64,000 nucleotides of DNA from Streptomyces sp. NBC_00250 (GCF_036192275.1 NZ_CP108088.1:7736001-7800000); one strand, 5' to 3'; counted from the first letter of the stretch, positions 7,901-16,913 are shown. Program-made: numbers and translations. The notes: generated by a model from the sequence alone, not told the origin.

Positions 7901-8596
7901 ATGACCGGATCCGAGCCCCTGATCGACCTGAGCGACGTCGGGAGGACGTACGACGACGGCCGGGCCGCGCTCTCGGAGCTGACCCTGCGCGTCGGACGGG
8001 GCGAGGCGCTCGCCGTCCTCGGGCCCTCCGGCAGCGGCAAGTCGACCCTGCTCAACCTCCTCGCCGGCCTCGACCGGCCGAGCACCGGCCGTGTGACGGT
8101 GGACGGCCTGCGCGTCGACCGGCTGACCGAGACCGCCTCCGCCAGGTACCGGCGCAGCCGGATCGGCATGGTCTTCCAGTTCTTCAACCTCCTCGACGAC
8201 CTCACCGTCACCGACAACGTGCTGCTCCCGGCCCAGCTCGCCGGGATGCCCCGGGCCGAGGCGGCGGCGCGGGCCGCCGAACTCCTCGACCGGCTCGGCG
8301 TCGCCCGGCACGCGCGCGTGCACCCCGGCCGCCTCTCCGGCGGCGAACGGCAACGCGTCGCCGTCGCACGGGCCCTGATGAACCGGCCGCCGCTGCTCCT
8401 CGCCGACGAGCCGACGGGAGCGCTGGACACCGCGTCCGGCGCGGACGTCCGCGATCTCCTCCGTGAGCTGAACGCCGACGGGCAGACCATCGTGCTCGTC
8501 ACGCACGACCTGGCGCTCGCCGAGGCCTGCGCGACCCGCACGATCGAACTCGTCGACGGCCGCATCGCCCGCGACGCCATGGCGGTGACCCGATGA
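7901..8596 (+). CDS. ABC transporter ATP-binding protein (MacB/LolD family)
   Basis: This 231-residue ATPase has every core motif: Walker A GPSGSGKST, Q-loop VFQFFNLLDDLTV, signature LSGGERQRVAVARAL, Walker B LLLADEPTGALD and switch His in VTHD. The length and FNLLDDLTV segment are typical of the MacB/LolD/BceA group that pairs with FtsX-type permeases. It overlaps the permease gene by 4 bp (ATGA). Together with the divergent two-component system it forms a module of the kind often used for resistance to cell-envelope-active compounds; the substrate is not shown. Confidence 0.93.
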   Translation: MTGSEPLIDLSDVGRTYDDGRAALSELTLRVGRGEALAVLGPSGSGKSTLLNLLAGLDRPSTGRVTVDGLRVDRLTETASARYRRSRIGMVFQFFNLLDDLTVTDNVLLPAQLAGMPRAEAAARAAELLDRLGVARHARVHPGRLSGGERQRVAVARALMNRPPLLLADEPTGALDTASGADVRDLLRELNADGQTIVLVTHDLALAEACATRTIELVDGRIARDAMAVTR

Positions 8597-10977
8597 CCGG
8601 CGGCGCTCTCGGCCGGGTCGTGCGCGCGGGCGTCGGGCGGCGGCGTACCCAGACCGCGGTGATGGTGCTGACCACGCTGTTGTCCGTCGCCTCCGCCGTC
8701 CTCGCGGTCGGCCTCCTCGTCGCCTCGGGCGCCCCCTTCGACAGGGCCTTCGGCCAGCAGCGCGGAGCCCATCTGACCGTGCGCTTCGACGGTCCGGCCG
8801 CCACCGAGGAGCGGCTCGCCGCCACGGCACACGCACCCGGAGTGGCCGCGTCCGCGGGCCCGTTCGCCGTGGCCTCCGTACGCCTCCGCGCGGACGGAGC
8901 GGCCCCGCCCGGGTTCGAGCCGCCGCCCCTGACGGTGGTCGGCCGGGCCTCCGCGGCCGGGCCCGTGGACGCGGTGACCCTGGTGGAGGGCCGGTGGGCC
9001 GGGGCTCCCGGCGAGATCGTCCTGGAGCGGGGGTCCCGCCCGCCGGGCGCCGGCGTGGGGACGCGGCTGACCGCCGGAAGCGCCGTGCTCACCGTGGTCG
9101 GCATCGCCGGGTCGGCCGGCGAGAGCGCCGACGCCTGGGTCGTACCGGTGCAGCTCACGACGCTCGCGGGGGAGCGGCCTCCCGCCTCGCAGATGCTGTA
9201 CCGGCTCGCCGACGCCGGCACGCGCGCCGAGGTCGCGGCGGGCCGGGACGCGATCGTCGCAGCCGCCCCCGCCGGAGCGGTCGTCGGAGCCCGCTCGTAT
9301 CTCGACGTCCGCGAGGCCGCCCAGGAGAACACGGCGGCCTTCGTGCCCTTCGTGACCGCCTTCGCCCTCCTCGGACTCGCGATGTCGGTCCTGGTGATCG
9401 GCATCGTGGTGAGTGGTGCCGTGGGCGCCGCGACCCGCCGGATCGGCATCCTCAAAGCGCTCGGCTTCACCCCGCTCCAGGTCGGACGGGCGTACGTGGC
9501 GCAGGCCCTGATCCCGGGCGCCCTCGGAGCCGCGCTCGGCGTCGCCCTCGGCAATGTGCTCGCCGTTCCCCTCATGGCGGAGTTGGCGGAGACGTACGGA
9601 ACGACGGCGGTCCTGATCCCGCTCTGGGTGAACCTCCTCGTGCCGGCGGTCGCTCTCGCCGTGGTCGCCGCCACCGCCTTCGGCCCCGCGCTGCGCGCCG
9701 CCCGGCTGCGGACCGCCGCGGTCCTGCGGCTCGGCGCGGCCACGGGCGGCGGCGGGGGGCGCCGGATCCGCGGCCTGTTCGGGCGGCTGCCGCTGCCCCG
9801 TCCGGTGACCCTGGGACTCGCCGCGCCCTTCGCCCGCCCCGCGCGCGCGGCGAGTACGGCCGCCGCGGTGACCTTCGGTGCGCTCGCGGTGACCTTCGCG
9901 GTGGGCCTCGGCAGCACGCTGGTCGCGGTGAAGACCGACGGGGATCCGGACCGGGGCGGCGACGTCACCGTCCGCACCCTGGCGAGGCCGGACGACGCCG
10001 GACCGGGACAGTCGGGAGGGGACGGTGGACCCGGAGTGCCCCTGCCCGGGAATCCGGCCGACCCGGCCGCCGTGGCGGCGGCGATCGCCGCGCTCCCGGG
10101 GACCGGCTCCGTGTACCGGACCGCGCAGACGCAGCTGGAGGTGGCGGGACTCAAGGGCGGCGCGCAGCTCGTCGCGTACGAGGGGAACACCGCCGGCAGC
10201 CCCCACACGATGCTCTCCGGCCGCTGGTTCGAAGCCCCGGGCGAGGCGGTCGCCCCGACCCGGTTCCTGCGGGCCACGGGGGTGCGCACGGGGGAGACGG
10301 TCACCTTGTCCGAGCAGGGGCGCACCGTCCGGGTGCGGATCGTCGGCGAGGTCTTCGACCTGGGCGGCGAGGGCATGACCCTGCGCACGGCCGCCGCCTC
10401 GGTCGCCGCGCTGCAACCCCGGTACCTGCCCGCGGACTTCACGGTCAGCGTCGCCCCGGGCACGGACGCCGCCCGCTATGCCGAGCGCCTGCACACCGCC
10501 GTCGCCCCGCTCGGGGCGGAGGCCGCGGTCACGGAGGCGGGCAAGTCGAGCGTCATCCGGGCGATGCAGGCCCTGATCGCCATGCTCACGCTGATGCTGG
10601 TCGTGGTCGCCGGTCTCGGGGTGCTCAACACGGTGGTCCTCGACACCCGCGACCGGGTCCGGGACCTGGGCGTGTACAAGGCCCTGGGGATGACGCCCCG
10701 GCAGACGGTCGCGCAGGTCCTCACCTCCGTGGGCGCGATCGGTCTGGTGGCGGGCGCGGTCGGCGTGCCGCTGGGCGTGGCGCTGCACCGCCAGGTGATG
10801 CCGGCGATGGGCCGCGCGGTCGGCACCACGATCCCGTCCGCCGACATCGACGTGTACGGCACGCCCCTGCTGGTGCTCCTCGCGACCGCCGGCGTGGTGA
10901 TCGCGATGGGCGGCGCCCTGCTCCCGGCGGGCTGGGCGGCCCGCACGGCCACGGCACGGGCACTGAGGGCGGAGTAG
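8593..10977 (+). CDS. FtsX-like ABC transporter permease
   Basis: The 794-residue protein has the duplicated FtsX layout. A first membrane helix (about 18-38) is followed by an extracytoplasmic domain and three helices (about 250-375). A further helix near 420 is followed by a second extracytoplasmic domain (about 445-655) and three final helices. The two FtsX blocks contain the matching segments RIGILKALGFTPLQVGRAY and DLGVYKALGMTPRQTVAQ. Such permeases use ATP hydrolysis to drive conformational work on substrates outside the membrane. The gene is coupled to the ATPase by a 4-bp overlap. Confidence 0.92.
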   Translation: MTGGALGRVVRAGVGRRRTQTAVMVLTTLLSVASAVLAVGLLVASGAPFDRAFGQQRGAHLTVRFDGPAATEERLAATAHAPGVAASAGPFAVASVRLRADGAAPPGFEPPPLTVVGRASAAGPVDAVTLVEGRWAGAPGEIVLERGSRPPGAGVGTRLTAGSAVLTVVGIAGSAGESADAWVVPVQLTTLAGERPPASQMLYRLADAGTRAEVAAGRDAIVAAAPAGAVVGARSYLDVREAAQENTAAFVPFVTAFALLGLAMSVLVIGIVVSGAVGAATRRIGILKALGFTPLQVGRAYVAQALIPGALGAALGVALGNVLAVPLMAELAETYGTTAVLIPLWVNLLVPAVALAVVAATAFGPALRAARLRTAAVLRLGAATGGGGGRRIRGLFGRLPLPRPVTLGLAAPFARPARAASTAAAVTFGALAVTFAVGLGSTLVAVKTDGDPDRGGDVTVRTLARPDDAGPGQSGGDGGPGVPLPGNPADPAAVAAAIAALPGTGSVYRTAQTQLEVAGLKGGAQLVAYEGNTAGSPHTMLSGRWFEAPGEAVAPTRFLRATGVRTGETVTLSEQGRTVRVRIVGEVFDLGGEGMTLRTAAASVAALQPRYLPADFTVSVAPGTDAARYAERLHTAVAPLGAEAAVTEAGKSSVIRAMQALIAMLTLMLVVVAGLGVLNTVVLDTRDRVRDLGVYKALGMTPRQTVAQVLTSVGAIGLVAGAVGVPLGVALHRQVMPAMGRAVGTTIPSADIDVYGTPLLVLLATAGVVIAMGGALLPAGWAARTATARALRAE

Positions 10978-11071
10978 GGGGCGGACCGGGGGATGCGGTG
11001 GAGGTGGGGGCGGGGAGCCGTCCGGGCCGAGGGCGAGGGCCCGGGCGAGGTGTCGCGATACCGTCGGCCGT

Positions 11072-11587
11072 ATGTCTGAAGTCCGGTTGACCACGCCCTC
11101 CTTTCTCGTGCTCGGCATCATCGACAAACTCGGCGAGGCCAGCCCGTACGACGTGAAGGTCGAGGCCGCGCGGACCGTGGCGCCGTTCTGGTCGATGCCG
11201 CACGCGCAGGTCTACGCCCAGTGCGACCGGCTCCTGGAGGCCGGGCTGCTCTCGGAGATCAGGCAGCCCGGTGGCCGGAACCGGCGCCTGATGAAGCTCA
11301 CGGACGAGGGCTCGGCCGCCCTGCGCGGCTGGCTCGCCGACCCCTCCTTCGTGCCCGTCGAGGCGCGCGAACGCGGCATCCTCAAGCTGTGGTTCGGCGC
11401 CAGCCCGCGCGTCCACGCCCCGGTCCAGATCGAGGAGCACCGTCGGACCCTGGACGAGTACGAGGAACTGGCCGGTGAAGTCGGCGAGTTGCTGACGCGC
11501 GGACAGCGCGAGGCGCTGGAGTTCGGCATCCGGTATGAGCGGATGATGGTCGATTTCTGGCACTGGGTCGAGAGCCGCGAGTCCTGA
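11072..11587 (+). CDS. PadR-family transcriptional regulator
   Basis: The 171-residue protein has the PadR winged helix (FLVLGIIDKLGEASPYDVK, then PHAQVYAQCDRLLEAGLLSE and the wing GGRNRRLMKLTDEG) and a C-terminal helical dimerisation domain (EHRRTLDEYEELAGEVGELL). PadR proteins repress efflux or stress genes until a ligand binds. It follows the ABC permease by 94 bp in the same direction and precedes a perfect dyad at 11638-11656, so either the exporter or the downstream membrane genes could be its target. Confidence 0.88.
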   Translation: MSEVRLTTPSFLVLGIIDKLGEASPYDVKVEAARTVAPFWSMPHAQVYAQCDRLLEAGLLSEIRQPGGRNRRLMKLTDEGSAALRGWLADPSFVPVEARERGILKLWFGASPRVHAPVQIEEHRRTLDEYEELAGEVGELLTRGQREALEFGIRYERMMVDFWHWVESRES

Positions 11588-11637
11588 ATCTGTTACCGAC
11601 CGGTTGACCCCGGCGGTGCCCCGCCCTACCTTCCTCC

Positions 11638-11656
11638 ATAGTCCAGAAAGGACTAT
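11638..11656. promoter_or_regulatory. Operator-like perfect dyad ATAGTCC-AGAAA-GGACTAT
   Basis: Seven-bp arms flank a 5-bp centre. The dyad lies between the PadR stop and the start of the two membrane genes, about 50 bp before the GTG at 11707. It has no U-tract, so operator is preferred over terminator. Its regulator is not known; the adjacent PadR is the first candidate. Confidence 0.6.
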
Positions 11657-11706
11657 CGCGCCCCTCGCGGCTGTGAGTGCGCGTGAACGGTGGAGGGGGA
11701 TGCACC

Positions 11707-12936
11707 GTGGGACGTCCGACGAGCAACACGAGCACGAGGTGGGGGCGGGTGTCCGCCGTCGCCGTGACGGTGGTCTGCCTCCTGTACGCGCCGATCGCCA
11801 TGACCGAACTCTGGCCGTACGCCACACCCGGCGCGCCCGCCGTCGGCGAATGGCTCCTCGGCCGGTCCGTCTCCCCGGAGTTCGTGGCCGAGGCCGTGCG
11901 CGACCGGATGGCACCGTACGCCCGCAGCCTGGGCCCGCTGATCGTGCACTCGGTCCTGGGCGGCCTCCTGATGCTGCTCGGCCCGGTGCAGCTGCTCTCG
12001 GCGGTACGCCGCCGCATCCGGCTGCACCGGATCGCCGGAACCGTCTTCGCCGTCACGGTGTACGTGTCGATGGCCGGCGCCGCGCTCTACCTGCTGCGCA
12101 CCCCGCCGGCGCAGGCCTTCAGCGGAGCCGCGTTCTGGATCGTCCTCGCCACCATCCTGGTGGGCACCGTCGGCAGCGTGACCTTCGGTGTCCTCGCCGC
12201 CGTACGCGGCTTCCCCGACCTGCACCAGCGCTGGATGCTGCTCTGCTACGGCTTCCTGATGACCGCTCCGCTGCTCCGGCTCGAATGGGGCGCCCTGCCC
12301 TCGCTGTACCCCGGGCTCTCCATCCAGGACATCAACCGCGTCGCGATCATGCACCTCGGCGCCCTCGTCGCCTTCGGCGCGCTCCTGGCCTCCCGGGCCC
12401 TCGACCGGCGGACCACCGTCCCGGGCCTGACCGGCACCTGGGCGCCGGGCCCGGTCCTCGTCGCCGCCCACCTCGCGGGCGCCGCGGGCCTGGCGTGGAT
12501 CACGTACGCCTTCCTCGGCCAGGGCGCGCAGGGGCGACGGCTGTTCGTCGCGTACCTCGTCCCGTACGTGCTGACCCACGCCGTCATCGCGGCCCGCGCG
12601 GCAAGCGCCCGCCGGCGGGGAGCGACCTGGGCGCGCGAGGAGTGGCGCCTGCACCTGGCGGCCCAGTGTCTGGCGCCCGCGTTCTCGGCGGTGACCGTGC
12701 CCGTGCTGGAACGGACGATGGGCCTCGACCGGCTCACGTCCCTGATCGCGGGCGTCGGCATCGGTGCGGGAATGCTGGCGTACGCGGCGGTCACGGTGGT
12801 GAGTCTGCGGATCTTGCACGGCCGCGAAGTCCTGAGGAGACAGCGGGAGTTCGCCGAACCGTCGACCGGCCCGGCGGCCGCCGCCGCGGCTCCGGTCGGC
12901 GTCGGCGGGGCCGCGGGGGAAGGGGAGCGGCGATGA
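11707..12936 (+). CDS. DUF2306 family membrane protein
   Basis: The 409-residue protein carries about nine membrane segments and a DUF2306-like core: IVHSVLGGLLMLLGPVQLL, then RIRLHRIAGTVF and FPDLHQRWMLLCYGFL, with conserved His residues that resemble those of membrane haem-type proteins. I chose the GTG at 11707 because AGGGGGA lies about 7 nt upstream; an in-frame GTG at 11677 has no such site. The C-terminus is a cytoplasmic Ala/Gly tail. It overlaps the next gene by 4 bp. Function in the family is unknown. Confidence 0.78.
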   Translation: MGRPTSNTSTRWGRVSAVAVTVVCLLYAPIAMTELWPYATPGAPAVGEWLLGRSVSPEFVAEAVRDRMAPYARSLGPLIVHSVLGGLLMLLGPVQLLSAVRRRIRLHRIAGTVFAVTVYVSMAGAALYLLRTPPAQAFSGAAFWIVLATILVGTVGSVTFGVLAAVRGFPDLHQRWMLLCYGFLMTAPLLRLEWGALPSLYPGLSIQDINRVAIMHLGALVAFGALLASRALDRRTTVPGLTGTWAPGPVLVAAHLAGAAGLAWITYAFLGQGAQGRRLFVAYLVPYVLTHAVIAARAASARRRGATWAREEWRLHLAAQCLAPAFSAVTVPVLERTMGLDRLTSLIAGVGIGAGMLAYAAVTVVSLRILHGREVLRRQREFAEPSTGPAAAAAAPVGVGGAAGEGERR

Positions 12937-13934
12937 GCGACATACGACAGGAAGAGGCCGAGGCGGTCGCCGGAGCCGCGCGCTCCGGCCGGCCCGACGG
13001 CCGTGAACTCTCGCCCGCCGTCGTCCTCTTGAGCGGCGTCGTGGGAGGCATCGGTCTCACCACCGGCGGTCTGCTCACCGTGACGAGCCTGCTGGGATAC
13101 GCGGCCGGCGCCTGGGTGTCCCCCGAGGCGCTGAGCCCCGGGCTCCTCGGCGCCGCCATGGCCGGGGTGGCCCCGGCACTGTTCACGATCGGGCGGGCGC
13201 GCGTCTGGGAGGACGTACGGAGCCTGGTGCTGCCGCTGGCGATCGTGCTCGTCGGCCTGTTCACGGTGAGCCTGCTGAACGGCGGCACCCTCCAGGCCGT
13301 CAGGGGCGGCCCGCTGTTCCTCGCCCTCTTCAGCCTCGGCTGGGTCGCCACCCTCGGACTCCTCGCCCTCGCCGCCGTCGGCTGCCTCGCCGCGCAGTAC
13401 CGCAGACCGGCGGAGCGGGTGGGCGCTCCTCCGGAAGGTCCGGTGGGCGGCGGCCCGGCGTCGCGTCGGCAGCCCGTCGCCCCGATGCCCGGCTGGTCGA
13501 AGCCGCCGCTCGCGATCGTCGGCTCGGGATGGTTCGGCATCGGGTTCGGTCTGCTGGCCTTCCCCGACTTCTGGGGCGCGCTCGTGCCGTGGACGGTGAA
13601 CCGCGCGGACGCGCAGGGCCTCGGCGTGTGGGCCCTGGCGCTGGGTGTCGGCATCCTCGGGGCGCTGGCCGAGGACGACCTCACCCGTATCCGCCCGGCG
13701 CTCCGGGCCGTTCCGGTGGTGGCGCTCGCCGCGGCGGTCGTCCTCGCCGTCCATGCCCGGTCGGTCGACTGGGCCTCGGGCCCGGGCATCTCGCTCCTCG
13801 CCCTCGTCACCGGTCTCCTCACGACGGGAGTCTCGGGCCGGTGGCTGCTCTCGCGGGCCACCCGCCGAAACGACGCCACCCCCGAGGACGAGCCGAGCAA
13901 CGTGGACAAGTCGCCGAAGAAGAGGGCTTCCTGA
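12933..13934 (+). CDS. Membrane protein of unknown function, coupled to the DUF2306 gene
   Basis: This 333-residue protein has about eight hydrophobic segments in two blocks, separated by a cytoplasmic Pro/Gly-rich linker (about 155-190), and a charged C-terminus (KSPKKRAS). The ATG overlaps the stop of the upstream gene (ATGA) and follows GGGGAGCGG. I recognise no family. Coupling suggests that it works with the DUF2306 protein in the membrane. Its stop codon lies inside the stem of the downstream terminator. Confidence 0.72.
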   Translation: MSDIRQEEAEAVAGAARSGRPDGRELSPAVVLLSGVVGGIGLTTGGLLTVTSLLGYAAGAWVSPEALSPGLLGAAMAGVAPALFTIGRARVWEDVRSLVLPLAIVLVGLFTVSLLNGGTLQAVRGGPLFLALFSLGWVATLGLLALAAVGCLAAQYRRPAERVGAPPEGPVGGGPASRRQPVAPMPGWSKPPLAIVGSGWFGIGFGLLAFPDFWGALVPWTVNRADAQGLGVWALALGVGILGALAEDDLTRIRPALRAVPVVALAAAVVLAVHARSVDWASGPGISLLALVTGLLTTGVSGRWLLSRATRRNDATPEDEPSNVDKSPKKRAS

Positions 13935-13978
13935 AGTCGTGGGCCCAGGGCCCAGGGCCCACGACTTCAGGAAGCCCT
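13923..13978. terminator. Long perfect stem-loop between convergent genes
   Basis: A 24-bp perfect stem (13923-13946 with 13955-13978) encloses an 8-nt loop that is itself GGG/CCC complementary. The left arm contains the last codons and the TGA of the membrane-protein gene. No T-run follows on either side, as is common for Streptomyces terminators. It separates this operon from the convergent MerR gene and probably acts in both directions. Confidence 0.85.
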
Positions 13979-14016
13979 GAGCTCCTGAGGTCCTTGAGCC
14001 CGGCGCGCGGGAATGG

Positions 14017-14445
14017 TCACCGAGGTGGTGTCGGTGCTGTCGGTGACCAGACCCCGGCGGCCGTTCCGTCGCGAAGATGCCGCTCGTAGGTGACGACCTT
14101 GCCGTGGATGACGTCGAGGTTCTCGGTCAGGGCGGCGATCCTGGCGCGCACGGTGTCCTCGTGCTCGCGCAGCAGCGCAAGGCGGTCCGGCTCGTTGCCC
14201 GGCCCCGACCGGACGAGTTCGGCGAACCTCCTGATCGTGGCGATGGGCATGTCCGAGTCCCGGAGTCGGCCGCACAGCACCAGCCACTCAACATCCGCCC
14301 GGCCGTAGATCCGCTGCCCGCCACCGGAGCGCGGGATCTCGCGAAGGAACAGGCCCTCGCGCTCGAAGAACCGCAGTGCGTGCACGCTCATGCCGGTCAT
14401 CTCGGCGACCTTGCCGATGGGCAGGCCTCCCGTGTCCTCGCTCAT
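14017..14445 (-). CDS. MerR-family transcriptional regulator
   Basis: The 142-residue protein has the MerR N-terminal winged helix (LPIGKVAEMTGMSVHALRFFEREGLF), the second helix pair RIYGRADVEWLVLCGRLRD and a coiled dimer helix (LALLREHEDTVRARIAALTENLDVI). It lacks a Cys-rich metal loop, so a small-molecule or stress effector is more likely than a metal. It is divergent from a short-chain dehydrogenase whose promoter has the 19-bp spacer typical of MerR-controlled genes. Confidence 0.9.
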   Translation of the reverse strand: MSEDTGGLPIGKVAEMTGMSVHALRFFEREGLFLREIPRSGGGQRIYGRADVEWLVLCGRLRDSDMPIATIRRFAELVRSGPGNEPDRLALLREHEDTVRARIAALTENLDVIHGKVVTYERHLRDGTAAGVWSPTAPTPPR

Positions 14446-14459
14446 CACAGCAACGTACC

Positions 14460-14490
14460 TTGACCTAGCCTGCACTCCAGCTTCTAGCGT
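14460..14490 (+). promoter_or_regulatory. MerR-type promoter with 19-bp spacer, leaderless SDR transcript
   Basis: TTGACC (14460-14465) and TAGCGT (14485-14490) are 19 bp apart, the over-long spacing that MerR-family activators correct by twisting DNA. The SDR start codon begins 7 nt after the -10 element, so the mRNA is probably leaderless. CTAG occurs symmetrically at both ends of the spacer. Confidence 0.7.
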
Positions 14491-14497
14491 CATCGGC

Positions 14498-15454
14498 ATG
14501 ATCACCAAGCAGCTGCGGATCGGCACCGGTTTCGGTGCCCACAGCACCGCCGAAGACGTTCTCTCCGGGATCGACCTGACCGGCACGACCGCCCTGGTCA
14601 CGGGCGGCCATTCGGGCCTCGGACTGGAGACCACCCGCGCTCTGGCCCGAGCGGGAGCACAGGTCGTCGTCCCCGCACGCCGCCCCTCCGCCGCCGAACG
14701 CGCTCTGCGCGACATCCCCGGGACGGAGGTGCACGCACTCGACCTGGCGGACCTGGAAAGCGTCCGGTCCTTCTGCGCACGTTTCCTGGAATCCGGCCGT
14801 CCCCTCGGCATCCTCATCAACGGCGCCGGCGTGATGGCCTGCCCGGAAACACGGGTCGGACCGGGCTGGGAGGCGCACTTCGCGGTCAACCACCTCGGTC
14901 ACTTCGCGCTCGTCCAGCGTCTCCTCCCGGCCCTCGCGGCCGGAGGGGCCCGGGTGGTGTCGATCGCCTCGGCCGGGCACTTCCTGTCCGACGTCCGCTG
15001 GGACGACATCCACTTCCGCACCGGCTACGACCGCTGGCTCGCCTACGCCCAGTCCAAGACGGCCAACGCCCTCTTCGCCCTGCACCTCGACCGTCTCGGC
15101 ACCGACCTCGGCGTGCGGGCCTTCGCGGTGCACCCCGGCAGCATCCTCACGCCCCTGCAGCGCCACATCCCTCGGGAGGAGTGGCTCGCCCTGGGCTGGG
15201 TGACGCCGGACGGCAAGCCTGCCGACGGCTTCAAGACACCCGGGCAAGGCGCGGCGACAGCGGTCTGGGCGGCGACCTCCCCGCTCCTCGACGGCCATGG
15301 AGGGGTCTACTGCCAGGACTGCGACATCGCGGAACCGGCCGCCACGGACGACATGCTCATCGGCGGAGTGAAGCCCTGGGCCACCGACCCCGGATCGGCA
15401 TCCCGCCTCTGGGAACTCTCCGGCGGACTCACCGGCCTGAACGCGCTCCGGTGA
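14498..15454 (+). CDS. Short-chain dehydrogenase/reductase
   Basis: The 318-residue enzyme has the classical SDR motifs: NAD(P)-binding TGGHSGLGLETTRALA, the ALDLADLESV acidic loop, INGAGVM (NNAG equivalent), the catalytic Ser region VSIASAGHF, and YAQSKTAN with catalytic Tyr and Lys. The layout is that of WW-domain-oxidoreductase/retinol-dehydrogenase-like SDRs. The start follows the -10 box by 7 nt and has no Shine-Dalgarno. The divergent MerR gene is its probable activator. The substrate is unknown, but family members reduce reactive carbonyl compounds. Confidence 0.92.
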   Translation: MITKQLRIGTGFGAHSTAEDVLSGIDLTGTTALVTGGHSGLGLETTRALARAGAQVVVPARRPSAAERALRDIPGTEVHALDLADLESVRSFCARFLESGRPLGILINGAGVMACPETRVGPGWEAHFAVNHLGHFALVQRLLPALAAGGARVVSIASAGHFLSDVRWDDIHFRTGYDRWLAYAQSKTANALFALHLDRLGTDLGVRAFAVHPGSILTPLQRHIPREEWLALGWVTPDGKPADGFKTPGQGAATAVWAATSPLLDGHGGVYCQDCDIAEPAATDDMLIGGVKPWATDPGSASRLWELSGGLTGLNALR

Positions 15455-15560
15455 AGTCTTCGGGAACGCCGGGCCGGGACAGGCGCGGGAGGGCGGTCCG
15501 CCCGCGACGGACGTGCGAAATCCCCTGGCAGCGGGGGAACATGGACATGAGGATGGCGGG

Positions 15561-16241
15561 ATGACCACCCAGCACCCCGGGACCTCCCCGAACGCGCGTA
15601 CCGCCCCGAACGCCCACACCACCCCGGATGCCCTCACCGGTCCGACCGTCCCCACCACTCCGACCGCGCCGCCCGTGGACGCCCTGATCGTCGTGGACGT
15701 GCAGTCGGCCTTCGTCACCGGTGACGGGGCCGTGCCCGCAGCCGCGCGGCTCGTCGACCGTACGACGGATCTCATCGCGCGGGCCCGGCGGGACGGGGCG
15801 CTCGTCGTGCACCTCCAGAACGACGGACCGCCCGGCGCGGAGGACGAACCCCACACGCCGGGCTGGGCGCTCCACCACCCGGTCGAGCCCGGTCCCAGGG
15901 AGGTGGTCATCCGCAAGCCGCACGACGACGGCTTCGCGGAGACCCCGCTGGGCGGAGTGCTCACGGACGCCGGGGTGAGGGCCGTCGCCGTCTGCGGCGT
16001 GATGTCGGAGATGTGCGTGCAGGCGACGGCCCGTACGGCCCTGGCGCGCGGCTACCGCGTCGTCGTACCGCACGACGCGCACGCGACCCAGGACGTGCCG
16101 GCGGCGCCCGGGATCAGCGAGGTCGTACCGGCCGCGACGGTCTCCCGGGTGGCGGCCTACGCCCTCGGCAGTGACGCGGAGGTCACCGTGCGGGCCTCCG
16201 AGGTCACCTTCACAGCGCCCCCACTGTCCGGCACCGGCTGA
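15561..16241 (+). CDS. Isochorismatase-like cysteine hydrolase
   Basis: The 226-residue protein has a 40-residue Thr/Pro-rich N-terminus and then an isochorismatase fold: ALIVVDVQSAF with the catalytic Asp, VVIRKPHDDGFAETPL with the Lys, and VCGVMSEMCVQATAR with the Cys nucleophile. Such enzymes hydrolyse amides or vinyl ethers (nicotinamidase, N-carbamoyl hydrolase or isochorismatase types). The start ATG follows GAGG. The gene is 106 bp downstream of the SDR and convergent with the TetR gene. Confidence 0.88.
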   Translation: MTTQHPGTSPNARTAPNAHTTPDALTGPTVPTTPTAPPVDALIVVDVQSAFVTGDGAVPAAARLVDRTTDLIARARRDGALVVHLQNDGPPGAEDEPHTPGWALHHPVEPGPREVVIRKPHDDGFAETPLGGVLTDAGVRAVAVCGVMSEMCVQATARTALARGYRVVVPHDAHATQDVPAAPGISEVVPAATVSRVAAYALGSDAEVTVRASEVTFTAPPLSGTG

Positions 16242-16274
16242 AGTCCTCTGCCACCGACCGGAGTTCAGGCGCGC

Positions 16275-16871
16275 TCACTCCGGGCGGAGCGAACGCCAGA
16301 TCCGGTCCGGCAGGACCCGGGCCGCCTGAGCGAGGTCGACGTCGTGCGCGCCGGACAGCCAGCGGCACGCCGTCTCGGCGGCCGGCCCGATGATCAGCGC
16401 CTCGACCAGCGGTTCGGGAATCGGCGCGATCTCGCCCGCCTCGACGAGCGGCCGCATCCACTCGCCGATCGCGGCGAGCAGAGGTTCCTCGGCCGCCCGG
16501 ACCCGATCGGCATGGGCGACGAGATGCCCCGAGTGGGCGGAGGCGTGGATGAACAGCGCGGCGTCCGGGTGCTCCTCGGTGAACCGGAGGTACGCGGTGA
16601 CCATCGCCCGCACCCCGGTGCGGGCGGTCCTGGTGCGGCCCAGGGCGGTGACGACCTCGCCGTGCAACTGCTCCGTGCACCGGATGTACAGGGCGGCGGC
16701 GAGGCCGTCGAAACTGCCGAAGTGGTGGTAGAGGCTGCCGAGGCTGACGCCGCCCGCCGCCGTCACCGCGTTCACGGTGAAACCGTGCCGGCCGGAGTCC
16801 GCGTACACCCGCAGCGCCGTGGTCAGCAGGCGCTCGACCGTGGCCTCGCCACGCTGCTGCTTAGGAGACAT
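16275..16871 (-). CDS. TetR-family transcriptional regulator
   Basis: The 198-residue protein has the TetR DNA-binding domain (TVERLLTTALRVYADSGRHGFTV ... GGVSLGSLYHHFGSFDGLAAALY) and a C-terminal ligand domain. I used the ATG at 16869-16871; a GTG two codons upstream is possible. A perfect ACTAGA-N7-TCTAGT dyad lies 24 bp before the start and probably mediates autoregulation. The gene is convergent with the hydrolase and shares its orientation with the reductase upstream. Confidence 0.92.
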   Translation of the reverse strand: MSPKQQRGEATVERLLTTALRVYADSGRHGFTVNAVTAAGGVSLGSLYHHFGSFDGLAAALYIRCTEQLHGEVVTALGRTRTARTGVRAMVTAYLRFTEEHPDAALFIHASAHSGHLVAHADRVRAAEEPLLAAIGEWMRPLVEAGEIAPIPEPLVEALIIGPAAETACRWLSGAHDVDLAQAARVLPDRIWRSLRPE

Positions 16872-16894
16872 GGGCACACCCTAGTGCAGCTGTA

Positions 16895-16913
16895 ACTAGA
16901 GTTTGGTTCTAGT
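16895..16913. promoter_or_regulatory. TetR operator candidate ACTAGA-N7-TCTAGT
   Basis: The 6-bp arms are perfect and the 19-bp total length fits a TetR dimer. It is 24 bp upstream of the tetR start. It lies in an AT-richer island of an otherwise very GC-rich sequence. Confidence 0.65.

Noticed and set aside
6163..11127. A minus-strand open frame of 1654 codons
   Set aside because: Only its last 462 codons match a protein family (histidine kinase). The rest is antisense to the ABC transporter genes, which have all motifs, and is open because of high GC.
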